Shown here: positions 38,560 to 48,000 of the stretch, in pieces
Position numbering within the stretch: the stretch's first letter is position 1
How the letters are laid out: the number at the start of each line of letters is the position of its first letter
Assembly (NCBI RefSeq): GCF_003788635.1
Contig: NZ_AYKH01000004.1
Span: 1-64,000 of the forward strand
DNA from: Salinisphaera orenii subsp. orenii MK-B5
Lineage (GTDB): Bacteria; Pseudomonadota; Gammaproteobacteria; Nevskiales; Salinisphaeraceae
DNA length: 64,000 nucleotides
Reading direction: 5' to 3'
Notes under the pieces: generated by a model
Database searches by the model: none
What the model saw: only the letters and a program-made list of their open reading frames with translations
What the model was told of the DNA's origin: nothing
Program-made: the position numbers and the translations under genes

Positions 38560-39562
38560 CTGGTGCGACGAGTTGCCCGACCACGTCCTCGAGGCGGCGC
38601 GGCGCTCGCGCATGCCCCGGCATTTCGAGCCGATGCTGGCCACGCTGGCCGATATGCCGTTCTCCGACGACGACTGGCTGTTCGAGCGCAAGTTCGACGG
38701 CATCCGGCTGCTGGTGTTTCGTGACGGCGATCACGTCGAGCTGCTCACCCGCAACGGCCAGTCGCGCAACGATCATTTCCCGGAGCTCGTGAATGCGTTC
38801 GCGGGCCAGCCGCACCGGCGCTTCGTGCTCGACGGCGAGGTCGTGGCCTTCGCCGGGCGCGTGACGAGTTTCGCGCGGCTGCAGCAGCGCGCCGGCATCA
38901 GCGATCCGCAGGCCGCACGCGACAGCGGTATCGCGATCCATTTCTATGTCTTCGACTGCCCCTGGCTGGACGGGATCGATCTGCGCCGGGTCGCCCTGCG
39001 CGATCGCAAGAGCCTGCTGCGCCGGCATTTCAGCTTCGGCGGCCGGCTGCGCTATGCCGCCCACCGCAACGGCGTCGGCGAGGCCTATCACGCCGAGGCC
39101 TGTCGCAAGGGCTGGGAGGGCGTGCTCGCCAAGCAGGCCGACAGCCCGTATCGGCGCGGGCGCTCCCAGCGCTGGCTCAAGCTCAAGTGTAGCCAGGGCC
39201 AGGAGCTGGTGATCGGCGGCTACACCGAGCCGCAGGGCAGCCGCAGCGGCTTCGGCGCGTTGCTCGTGGGCTACTACGAGGACGATGCGCTGCGCTACGC
39301 GGGGCGTGTCGGCACCGGTTTCGACGAGGCGGAACTCACGCGCCTGCATGACGTGCTGGCGTCCCTCGAACGGGCCACGCCGCCATTCGCGGATGCGCCG
39401 AGCGAGCGCGGCGTGCACTGGGTCGAGCCCGAACGCGTGGCCGAGGTCGCGTTCACCGAATGGACCGAGGACGGGCGCCTGCGCCACCCCAGCTATGTCG
39501 GTGAGCGCGACGACAAGGACCCGCGCGAGGTCGTGCGCGAAGTCGCCCCGGCGCGCACCTGA
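38552..39562 (+). CDS. ligD: ATP-dependent DNA ligase (LigD ligase module)
   Basis: 336 residues. The nucleotidyl Lys is in ERKFDGIRLL (motif I KxDG); later motifs include FVLDGEVVAF (III), GWEGVLAKQ (IV) and QRWLKLKC (V), followed by the OB-fold domain with LLVGYYEDDALRYAGRVGTGF. It seals nicks and double-strand ends with ATP. It lies between PE and polymerase genes and is translationally coupled to the former by an 8-base overlap. Neither a Ku gene nor the other LigD domains are fused to it. Confidence 0.92.
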   Translation: MTDWCDELPDHVLEAARRSRMPRHFEPMLATLADMPFSDDDWLFERKFDGIRLLVFRDGDHVELLTRNGQSRNDHFPELVNAFAGQPHRRFVLDGEVVAFAGRVTSFARLQQRAGISDPQAARDSGIAIHFYVFDCPWLDGIDLRRVALRDRKSLLRRHFSFGGRLRYAAHRNGVGEAYHAEACRKGWEGVLAKQADSPYRRGRSQRWLKLKCSQGQELVIGGYTEPQGSRSGFGALLVGYYEDDALRYAGRVGTGFDEAELTRLHDVLASLERATPPFADAPSERGVHWVEPERVAEVAFTEWTEDGRLRHPSYVGERDDKDPREVVREVAPART

Positions 39563-39572
39563 GGAGTCCGCC

Positions 39573-40448
39573 ATGCGTATCCAGATCGACAACGCCGACA
39601 AGACGTTCTTTCCCGAGGCCGGCTACAGCAAGGGCGATCTGGCCGACTACTACCGCCGCATCGCGCCGACGATGCTGCCGCATCTCGAGGATCGGCCGCT
39701 CACCCTGCATCGTTTTCCCGACGGCATCGACGGCGTGAACTTCATCCAGAAGAGCGTCGCCGATCACTACCCGGACTGGATCGAGCGCGTGACCGTCGAC
39801 AAGGAGGACGGCCGCATCACCCACGCGCTGGCCAACGACGCCGATGCGCTTGTCTGGCTGGTGGACCAGGCCGCGATCGCCTTTCACGTGTGGCTGTCGC
39901 GCCATGATCGCCCGCATCATCCGGACCGGCTGATCTTCGATCTGGATCCGGCGGACGACGATTTCGCGCTCGTGGTCGACGCCGCCAGGGCGGTGCGCGA
40001 GCGCCTTGCCGCGCTCGATCTGAGCGCGTTCGTGATGACCACCGGCTCGTCCGGCCTGCATGTCGTCGTGCCGCTGGATCGCAGCGCGGATTTCGACGCC
40101 GTGCGCGATTTCGCCGAGCGGGTGGCCGAGCGGCTCGCCGACGCGCGCCCCGACGATTTCACCACCGCCCATCGCAAGGCCAAGCGCGGCGGGCGGCTGT
40201 ATCTGGATATCCGCCGCAACGCCTACGCCCAGACCGGCATCGCGCCGTATTCGGTGCGCGCCAAGCCGGGCGCGCCGATCGCCACGCCGCTGGCCTGGGA
40301 CGAGCTCGGCGACGCCAAGCTCGGCCCGCGCCGTTTCCATATCGGCAATATCTTTCGCCGGCTGGCCCAGCGCGACTGCCCCTGGGCCGATATCGACCGC
40401 CATCGCCAGAGTCTGGCCCGGGCCGCCGACCGGCTCGAGCGCGCCTGA
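39573..40448 (+). CDS. ligD: LigD-type primase-polymerase (stand-alone POL module)
   Basis: 291 residues of the archaeo-eukaryotic primase fold used for gap filling in bacterial NHEJ. LTLHRFPDGIDG near residue 40, the metal-binding LIFDLDPADDDF, TTGSSGLHVVVPL and LDIRRNAYAQTGIAPYSVRAKPGAPIATPLAWDEL are typical. A TGAGGAG site precedes the ATG, 10 bases after the ligase stop. Third gene of the PE-LIG-POL operon. Confidence 0.92.
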   Translation: MRIQIDNADKTFFPEAGYSKGDLADYYRRIAPTMLPHLEDRPLTLHRFPDGIDGVNFIQKSVADHYPDWIERVTVDKEDGRITHALANDADALVWLVDQAAIAFHVWLSRHDRPHHPDRLIFDLDPADDDFALVVDAARAVRERLAALDLSAFVMTTGSSGLHVVVPLDRSADFDAVRDFAERVAERLADARPDDFTTAHRKAKRGGRLYLDIRRNAYAQTGIAPYSVRAKPGAPIATPLAWDELGDAKLGPRRFHIGNIFRRLAQRDCPWADIDRHRQSLARAADRLERA

Positions 40449-40463
40449 ACCGCCAGGACGTAA

Positions 40464-40496
40464 CGGGCCCGGCACGCGTGCGGCGCGCCGGGCCCG
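40464..40496. terminator. GC-rich hairpin between convergent genes
   Basis: CGGGCCCGGC (40464-40473) pairs perfectly with GCCGGGCCCG (40487-40496) across a 13-base loop. No T-run follows on either strand. It lies between the ends of the polymerase and GltS-type genes and may stop transcription from both sides or block 3' decay. Confidence 0.45.
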
Positions 40497-40529
40497 GTCT
40501 GACTGGTCAGGCGTCGTCGAAGGAAGCGA

Positions 40530-41960
40530 TTACGGCTCCTGTTCGAGTTTGGCGAAGTAGAACAGCCCGGAGCCGATGCCGATCGCCACCAGCGCGAGCA
40601 TCACCCCGAACAGCGGCCAGGCGCCGAAGTTGTAGATCACCGGCAGGGCGAGGCCGGTGACCAGTCCGCCGCCGAAGAACGGCTCGAACACCATCTGCTT
40701 GTAGCCGAACGCCTCGTAGGCCGGCGTCTTGTTGTCCGGATCGGCGATCTTCATGAGGATCAGCCCGGTCGCGGTCACGCCCATGGACTGGCCGATATCG
40801 CCGATACCGCGCTCGAACCAGTACTTGGGGATGATGCGCGGCGCCAGCCACAGGAACATGCCCACGTTCCAGGCGATGCCGGCGAGCCCGAGCAGGACGA
40901 ATGGCACCAGGTTGTCGGCGATCACCTTCAGCGACAGGCTGGCGATCGCGGCCGCGATGAGCAGATCCAGCGCAAAGCCCTGGATGCGCACCATCAGGTC
41001 GCGATCGAGCAGGTTGTGCCGGTCGAAGCGCGAGAGCAGCTGCTGGACCACCAGTCCGCCGATCATGGCCAGCGGAAACAGCGGCACCGCGCCGAGCAGC
41101 TCCACCCCGTTCTCGCCGGCGCCCCAGGTCACGCTCTCGACCCAGGCCATCGCCTCCAGAAAGCCGAGGCCGATGAGGATCGCCATGGCGATGAATGCGA
41201 AGTGCAGGGTCAGCGGCTCGATCGATTCCGAGCGCACCGTCATGCCGCCGGCGGAAAGCGGACGCTCGTCCTCGCTGACCAGTCCGCGGCGTTGATGGTG
41301 TGGAATGCTGTCGACGGCCTTGTCCAGCACCGCGCTCTTGCCGGTGCGCACGCCCCAGTTGATCAGGATGATGCCGAACACGATGCCCGAGATCACGCCG
41401 ACCGTGGCCATGCCCACGGCCAAATCGGCGCCGTCGGCGAAGCCCAGCTCCGCGAAGGTTTCCTGCAGGCCGGCGGCGGTGCCGTGGCCCCCCTCGAAGC
41501 CGATCTCGATGAGCGCGCCGGCCATCAGCGGCAGGCCGAAGAAGGGCGCGAGGATGAAGGCGGCGATGAGGATGCCGATCACGTACTGGCCGGCGCCCAG
41601 GGTCACGCCGAAGGCAAGCTGCGGGCCGGCCAGGCCCCAGACCCGTTTCCATTTGGGCAGCGGCACGCCGAGCAGCAGGGTGGCGAAGACCACGTTGATG
41701 AGCAGGCCCGGCAGGTCGCTCCAGACGTCGAGCATCGATTCCGGAATCGCGCCCTGGGCGAGCGGCGCCTCCTCGCCGCCGACCGTACGCATGATCGCGC
41801 CAAGCACGCCGGGGCCGAGCAGCAGCCCGATCGCACCGGCCAGAATCGAGGCGGGCAGAAACAGCTGCTGGGCGGGGCGCCAGTGCATGCGCATCCATTT
41901 GCCGGCGTACAGCAGGATCGCCAGCATCAGCAGGGAAAAACCAATCCAGTCGGCAGTCAT
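40530..41960 (-). CDS. sodium/glutamate symporter family protein (GltS type)
   Basis: 476 residues with about twelve helices. The N-terminal part FLPASILAGAIGLLLGPGVLG and the core IGFEGGHGTAAGLQETF match the GltS signature GGHGTA; the second half repeats this fold (GIGDIGQSMGVTATGLILMKI). Likely imports glutamate or a related dicarboxylic amino acid with sodium. The central loop near residues 215-245 is longer and charged compared with E. coli GltS. Single gene. Confidence 0.87.
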   Translation of the reverse strand: MTADWIGFSLLMLAILLYAGKWMRMHWRPAQQLFLPASILAGAIGLLLGPGVLGAIMRTVGGEEAPLAQGAIPESMLDVWSDLPGLLINVVFATLLLGVPLPKWKRVWGLAGPQLAFGVTLGAGQYVIGILIAAFILAPFFGLPLMAGALIEIGFEGGHGTAAGLQETFAELGFADGADLAVGMATVGVISGIVFGIILINWGVRTGKSAVLDKAVDSIPHHQRRGLVSEDERPLSAGGMTVRSESIEPLTLHFAFIAMAILIGLGFLEAMAWVESVTWGAGENGVELLGAVPLFPLAMIGGLVVQQLLSRFDRHNLLDRDLMVRIQGFALDLLIAAAIASLSLKVIADNLVPFVLLGLAGIAWNVGMFLWLAPRIIPKYWFERGIGDIGQSMGVTATGLILMKIADPDNKTPAYEAFGYKQMVFEPFFGGGLVTGLALPVIYNFGAWPLFGVMLALVAIGIGSGLFYFAKLEQEP

Positions 41961-42294
41961 AGTCGGACCCTCTCACGATGTCGTGTACCGAAAGATCGTC
42001 TGCCGTGGACGACAGACACCGGTCGGGTCGCTGCATCCGCCCCCGAATGCCACACAGCTGATTCAACGACAGCGCTCATCCGCGGATGGCGGGCCGAAAA
42101 ATCCCCCTGGCCCCAGAGTAGTCCGATTGCCTCGCTCCGGGAATACGCGTTCGATAAAGCAAGATGCCGGCCATGCCGATCGGCGGGATGCCGGCGCGCC
42201 CGGCATATGCGGCCCGCGGCCCGCGCACGATCGCCGGCCGCCGATCGTCTGCCGCAACCGCGCCGACGCGACGCCCGCCCGGTCGATGGCGGCT
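41961..42294. other. 334-base stretch without a gene
   Basis: It contains the promoter region of the GltS-type gene (minus strand) and the 3' side of ybaK. No open frame, hairpin with a T-run, or repeat stands out. Confidence 0.4.
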
Positions 42295-42762
42295 TCAGCG
42301 CACCAAGTCGGTGAACAGGCCCTCGATCAGTGCGCACAGCGTGTCCGGGCTGATCTCGATCTCCAGGCCGCGCCGGCCGCCGCTGACGAAAATCGTGTCG
42401 AACGCCTGCGCCGAGGTGTCGATGACGCTGCGCAGCGCTGTCTTCTGGCCCAGCGGGCTGACCCCGCCGAGCACGTAGCCGGTGGTCTTCTCGACCCGGG
42501 CGCGATCGGCCATGAAGGCCTTCTTTGCACCGATGGCGCGGGCCAGGCTCTTCATGTGTAGGCGATGCGACACCGGGACCACGGCGGCGACCAGTTCGTG
42601 CGTGTCGAGTTCGGCGATCAGCGTCTTGAACACGCGTTCGGCGGGCACGCCGAGCTGCGCCGAGGCGTCGATGCCGTAGTCGCTGGCGGCGCGCGCAGGC
42701 TCGTAGCCGTGCACCGCATGCTCGATGCCGAGTTGGTCGAGCCGCTGGATGGCGGGTGTCAT
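42295..42762 (-). CDS. ybaK: Cys-tRNA(Pro)/Cys-tRNA(Cys) deacylase YbaK
   Basis: Hydrolyses mischarged Cys-tRNA(Pro). 155 residues, the family size. VFKTLIAEL, VAAVVPVSHRLHMKSLARAIGAKKAFMADRARVEKTTGYVLGGVSPLGQK (in parts) and the C-terminal SGGRRGLEIEISP are characteristic. The catalytic Lys is the one in VFKTLI. The gene follows moaA by 12 bases, so it is probably co-transcribed with it; the two are functionally unrelated. Confidence 0.93.
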   Translation of the reverse strand: MTPAIQRLDQLGIEHAVHGYEPARAASDYGIDASAQLGVPAERVFKTLIAELDTHELVAAVVPVSHRLHMKSLARAIGAKKAFMADRARVEKTTGYVLGGVSPLGQKTALRSVIDTSAQAFDTIFVSGGRRGLEIEISPDTLCALIEGLFTDLVR

Positions 42763-42774
42763 CCGGGCCGGCGG

Positions 42775-43803
<1,029 letters not shown>

Positions 43804-43916
43804 GGGTGACGCCGTTTGATGGATTGATCCTGATGACATGATCGGGCCTGTGGCGTCGACTCACAACCCTGGCCCCGGTCGGCGCGTTCGATTCCGCCCG
43901 GGGCCGGCCGCCGAGA

Positions 43917-43945
43917 TCGACCGGTAATACCCCGCCGGGTATAAT
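43917..43945 (+). promoter_or_regulatory. candidate sigma-70 promoter of cioAB
   Basis: -10 TATAAT (43940-43945) with -35 TCGACC (43917-43922) at a 17-base spacing; the -35 matches 4 of 6. It lies 62 bases before cioA in the 204-base region shared with moaA. A perfect -10 is rare in this GC-rich sequence. No FNR or ANR site was recognised. Confidence 0.55.
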
Positions 43946-44007
43946 CCGGAAACGTTGAGTCCACGTATGATGGGGACCCATCCCGGGGCCCGCTGGAGCC
44001 GCGTCCG

Positions 44008-45399
44008 ATGTCTCTCGATCCGGAAATCCTGTCCCGTGTTCAGTTCGCCTTCGTGGTGTCGTTCCACATTCTGTTCCCGGCCTTCACCATCGGCCTGGCG
44101 AGCTGGCTGGCGATGTGCGAGGGGCTGTACCTGTGGACCCGGCGCGACGTGTATCGGCGCCTGTATCACTTCTGGGTCAAGATCTTCGCGGTCTCGTTCG
44201 GCATGGGCGTGGTCTCGGGCATCGTCATGAGCTTCCAGTTCGGGACCAACTGGTCCCGATTCGCGGAGGCCACCGCGCCGGTGCTGGGGCCGTTGTTCAC
44301 CTACGAGGTGCTCACCGCCTTCTTCCTGGAGGCGACCTTCCTCGGCATCATGCTGTTCGGCTGGAACAAGGTGGGGCCGAAGCTGCACTTCATCGCCACG
44401 GTGACGGTGGGGCTGGGCACGACGCTGTCGGCGTTCTGGATCCTGTCCGCCAATTCGTGGATGCACACGCCGGCGGGCTTCGAGATCCGCGACGGCGTGT
44501 TCTACCCGGTGGACTGGTGGAAGATCGTATTCAACCCGTCGTTCCCCTATCGGCTGGTGCACATGGTGCTGGCCGCCTATCTGACCACCGCCTTCGTGAT
44601 CCTCGCGGTGGGGGCCTGGTACCGGCTCAAGGGCACTGCGCACGAGTCCGCCCGGGTCATGCTGACGATGGGCGTCGGGTTCGTGTCCATCGTCACGCCG
44701 CTGCAGATCCTGGCCGGTGATCTGCACGGGCTGAAGACACTGGAGTATCAGCCGGCCAAGATCGCGGCGATGGAAGCCCACTGGGAGACCGAGCGCGGCG
44801 CGGCGCTGGCGCTGTTCGCCTGGCCGGACGCCGAGGCCGAGACCAATCACTACGAAATCGCCCTGCCGAACGTGGCGAGCCTGATCCTGACCCACGAGTG
44901 GAACGGCGAACTCACCGGGCTGAAGGAGTTCCCCCGCGACGAGCGGCCGCCGGTGGCGCCCATCTTCTTTTCGTTCCGGATCATGGTAGGGCTCGGGCTG
45001 CTCATGCTGGTCGCGGGGGTGACCGGCCTGTGGCTGGCGTTCCGGCGCCGGCTGTACGATTCCCCGCGCTATCACCGTTTTCTGGTGGCGATGGCGCCTT
45101 CGGGTTTCGTGGCCGTGCTGGCGGGCTGGATCACCACCGAGATCGGGCGCCAGCCCTACACCGTCTACGGGCTGATGCGCACCTCCGACTCGCTGTCGCC
45201 GGTGGCCGCGCCGAGTGTGGCGGCCACGCTGGTCACCTTCGTGGTGGTCTACGGCATCGTCTTCGGCGCCGGGCTCTACTATATTCTGCGGATCATCCGC
45301 ACCGGTCCGGAGCGCCGCCCCGACGCGACCCAGTCCGAGACGCCCGCCACCCCGGCGCGGCCGCTGGCCTATCCCGACGAGTCGACGAGCGAGACATGA
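44008..45399 (+). CDS. cioA: cytochrome bd-type quinol oxidase subunit I (CioA type)
   Basis: Inner-membrane oxidase subunit that holds the haems and oxidises ubiquinol. 463 residues, with nine helices. Haem-ligand His in VSFHILFPAFTIG, the second in YRLVHMVLAAYLTT, the proton-path Glu in EVLTAFFLEATFLGIMLFGW, and GWITTEIGRQPYTVYGLMRTSD. The Q-loop is short, as in cyanide-insensitive CioA rather than E. coli CydA. The stop overlaps the cioB start as ATGA. Confidence 0.93.
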   Translation: MSLDPEILSRVQFAFVVSFHILFPAFTIGLASWLAMCEGLYLWTRRDVYRRLYHFWVKIFAVSFGMGVVSGIVMSFQFGTNWSRFAEATAPVLGPLFTYEVLTAFFLEATFLGIMLFGWNKVGPKLHFIATVTVGLGTTLSAFWILSANSWMHTPAGFEIRDGVFYPVDWWKIVFNPSFPYRLVHMVLAAYLTTAFVILAVGAWYRLKGTAHESARVMLTMGVGFVSIVTPLQILAGDLHGLKTLEYQPAKIAAMEAHWETERGAALALFAWPDAEAETNHYEIALPNVASLILTHEWNGELTGLKEFPRDERPPVAPIFFSFRIMVGLGLLMLVAGVTGLWLAFRRRLYDSPRYHRFLVAMAPSGFVAVLAGWITTEIGRQPYTVYGLMRTSDSLSPVAAPSVAATLVTFVVVYGIVFGAGLYYILRIIRTGPERRPDATQSETPATPARPLAYPDESTSET

Positions 45400-46406
45400 C
45401 CACTACGATCGATCTCCTGCCGCTGGTCTGGTTCGGCATCATCGGCTTCGGCGTGTTCATGTACGTGCTGCTCGACGGGTTCGTACTGGGCATCGGCATC
45501 CTGTCCGGGTTCGCCCACGGCGAGTACGAGCGCGACATCATGATGAACTCGGTGGCGCCGATCTGGGACGGCAACGAGACCTGGCTGGTGCTCGGCGGCA
45601 CCGGCCTGCTCGCGGCGTTCCCGGCCGCCTACACTGTGCTGCTGCCGGCGCTGTATCTGCCGCTGTCGCTCATGCTGATCGCGCTGATCTTCCGCGGCGT
45701 CGCCTTCGAGTTCCGCTTCAAGGCCGAGCGCAAGTTCGGCTGGAACACCGCCTTCAACCTCGGCTCCATCGTGGCCACCTTCTGCCAGGGTGTGACCCTG
45801 GGTGCGATCGTGCAGGGCGTGGCGACGGACGGCGCGCAGTACGTGGGCGGCGTGTTCGACTGGCTGTCGCCGTTCTCGCTGCTGACCGGGGTGTCGCTGG
45901 TGGTGGGCTATGCTCTGCTGGGTGCGACCTGGATGGTGATGAAGACCGCCGGCAACCTGCAGCAGAAGGCCTACGGCTGGAGCCGCATGCTCCTCACCGG
46001 CGTGATCGTCTGCATGGCGTTGGTCAGCCTGTACGTGCCGTTTCTCGACGGCGACTACGCCCAGCGCTGGTTCGGCCTGCCGCATGCGTTGCTGCTGGTG
46101 CCGTTCCCGCTGGCCGCGGTCGCGGTCTCCTACGCGCTCTACGCCAGCGTGCTGCGGCGGTCCGAATACTGGCCGTTTTTGCTCTCGCTGGCCATGTTCG
46201 CCGTTGGCTACGGGGGGCTGGCGGCCAGTTTCTGGCCGCATATCATCCCGCCCGATCTGACCATCTGGAACGCCGCGGCGCCGCCCGAGAGCCAGCGATT
46301 CCTGCTCGTGGGCATGGTCTTTCTGCTGCCGTTCATCCTGTTCTACACCGGCTGGTCGTACTGGATTTTCCGCGGCAAGGTCAGCCGGGACATGGGTTAT
46401 CACTAG
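45396..46406 (+). CDS. cioB: cytochrome bd-type quinol oxidase subunit II (CioB type)
   Basis: 336 residues, eight to nine helices, no haem ligands expected. Starts LPLVWFGIIGFGVFMYVLLDGFVLGIGIL; WDGNETWLVLGGTGLLAAFPAAY and FRGVAFEFRFKA are the hallmark stretches. The open frame extends upstream into cioA, but the ATG at 45396 in the ATGA overlap is the natural start. It pairs with CioA to form the oxidase. Confidence 0.94.
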   Translation: MTTTIDLLPLVWFGIIGFGVFMYVLLDGFVLGIGILSGFAHGEYERDIMMNSVAPIWDGNETWLVLGGTGLLAAFPAAYTVLLPALYLPLSLMLIALIFRGVAFEFRFKAERKFGWNTAFNLGSIVATFCQGVTLGAIVQGVATDGAQYVGGVFDWLSPFSLLTGVSLVVGYALLGATWMVMKTAGNLQQKAYGWSRMLLTGVIVCMALVSLYVPFLDGDYAQRWFGLPHALLLVPFPLAAVAVSYALYASVLRRSEYWPFLLSLAMFAVGYGGLAASFWPHIIPPDLTIWNAAAPPESQRFLLVGMVFLLPFILFYTGWSYWIFRGKVSRDMGYH

Positions 46407-46427
46407 CCCGCGCTTCGGAGTGTTCGT

Positions 46428-46547
46428 ATGGGCGAAACCACACGCCGGCTGCTCTGGTTCGTCGGCCTCGCCGTGGCCAGTCTGGCCGTCTGCGGCACGG
46501 CGGCATTCGTCTTCCGCGAGTTCATCTTCTTCGTGCTCGCGCACTGA
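46428..46547 (+). CDS. DUF2474-type small membrane protein, oxidase-associated
   Basis: 39 residues beginning MGETTRRLLWFVGL with one helix (about 8-34) and ending FREFIFFVLAH. It lies 21 bases after cioB. Proteins of the DUF2474 type occur right after cioB in many bacteria, in the place where CydX follows cydB, so it is probably a third oxidase subunit. GGAG is at 46417-46420, 7 bases from the ATG. Assignment rests on size, position and recalled family pattern. Confidence 0.75.
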   Translation: MGETTRRLLWFVGLAVASLAVCGTAAFVFREFIFFVLAH

Positions 46548-46583
46548 ATCCCCTGCCGGTTTCCGCGGAGACGGTTCGCCCTC

Positions 46584-47999
46584 ATGAAGACAGAGGCGCA
46601 CGCCGGGCGGTGGACGCTGGCGGATCTCATCGATTTCGAGGTCGAGCTCGCCCGCGGCGTCGCGCCCGACCCGCATGAGCGCATGGTGTTCGCCCGGGAC
46701 GTTCGCCCGCGACTGCCGGGCGGCGACGAGCGGGCGCGGCGCCGCGCCGGGCTGCGCGCCTGGCTCGAAAGACGGCGTGCCGACGCCGCACTCGCACCCG
46801 GCGCGCTATGGCTGCGCGGGCTGCGGCTGGCGCGGCTGCTGCTGTTCGGGCTGATGGCGGTGAGCGCGTTCGCGCTCATTGGCGGGCTGGTGGCCGGCAA
46901 CGCGCAGGCCGTGCACGTGATCGTGTTCGCGGGTGCCACGCTGGTGCTGCCGTGGCTCGTATTCGTCGCCGTGCTGGTCGCGCGTCTGGCCGGTCGGCGC
47001 ACGGGTGCCGGGCTGGAGGCGGGGGTCGGCGCGGTGACGGCGCTCGCCGGGCGGCTCGGCGGTGATGCCTCGCGGACCGCGGCCCTGCGCGATGCCCGCC
47101 TGCTCGACAGCGGGGGCGCGCGGGTGTTCACGTCGGCGCTGTCCGGCACGCTGCAGTGGGGCGGGCTGGGCTTCGCCACCGGTCTGGTGCTCGCCTTCGC
47201 GGGGGCGCTGCTGGTCTACGACGTGCGTTTCTACTGGGAGGCCACGCCACAGACCGGCGCCCTGGTCGAACGCGTGGTCGAGGGCGCGGCGGCGCCCTGG
47301 GCCTGGGCCTGGCCGGCCGCCCGGCCGGATCCGGCCACCATCGAGGCCAGCCGTGCACGCTTTGCCGAAGGGGTCCGGCAAGTGCCGGGCGGTGCGGCGG
47401 TGGTGGGCCCGTGGTGGCGCTTTCTGCTGATGGCGCTGCTGGTCTGGGGCGTGTTGCCGCGTCTTCTGCTGCTGGCGGCGACGGAATGGCGCCAGCGGCG
47501 GGCGCTGGCCGCGCTCGACTTCCAGGCGCCGCGGCATCGGGCACTCTGGCGCGGCCTGACCGCGGTCGAGCGGGGGGCGGTCGCCCCGGCCGCCGCCGAC
47601 GGCGCGCTGGTGCTGGATGTCGGCGGTCATGGCGTGCGCGGGGCCGACGTGCGCGGGTTCCTGCTGCGTGGCCTGCGCGTGAATCCCGAAGCCGATCATC
47701 GGGTCAATGTCCTCGACGACGAGGCCGAAGCCGCGGCCGAAGCCGCCCTCGGCACCGACCCGGACCATGTCGTGCTCCTCGTAGAGGACTGGGGCCTGTC
47801 GCCGCGCCAGGCCGCGAGCCTGCAGGCCCGTCTGCGTGCGCGCCTGGGCCCGCGCACGCCGTTGACTTGGGTCGTGTTCGCGCGTAGCGAGGGGCGGCCG
47901 GCGCCGCCGGCGCCGGCGCATCTGGAGCGCTGGACGGCCTTCATCGACGGCCTGCGCGATCCGGCCACCGAGGTCGCGGCTTATGCCCCGGAGCGCTGA
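46584..47999 (+). CDS. DUF2868 membrane protein
   Basis: 471 residues. Soluble N-terminus with the acidic ADLIDFEVELARG start, four membrane helices (about 84-106, 112-134, 190-215, 280-305), and a cytoplasmic C-terminal half with LRVNPEADHRVNVLDDEAEAA. This matches DUF2868. The function is unknown; it is encoded directly before a DUF3482 GTPase in many Gamma- and Betaproteobacteria, as here (1 base apart). Together they look like a membrane receptor and its GTPase. Confidence 0.83.
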   Translation: MKTEAHAGRWTLADLIDFEVELARGVAPDPHERMVFARDVRPRLPGGDERARRRAGLRAWLERRRADAALAPGALWLRGLRLARLLLFGLMAVSAFALIGGLVAGNAQAVHVIVFAGATLVLPWLVFVAVLVARLAGRRTGAGLEAGVGAVTALAGRLGGDASRTAALRDARLLDSGGARVFTSALSGTLQWGGLGFATGLVLAFAGALLVYDVRFYWEATPQTGALVERVVEGAAAPWAWAWPAARPDPATIEASRARFAEGVRQVPGGAAVVGPWWRFLLMALLVWGVLPRLLLLAATEWRQRRALAALDFQAPRHRALWRGLTAVERGAVAPAAADGALVLDVGGHGVRGADVRGFLLRGLRVNPEADHRVNVLDDEAEAAAEAALGTDPDHVVLLVEDWGLSPRQAASLQARLRARLGPRTPLTWVVFARSEGRPAPPAPAHLERWTAFIDGLRDPATEVAAYAPER

Positions 48000-48000
48000 C

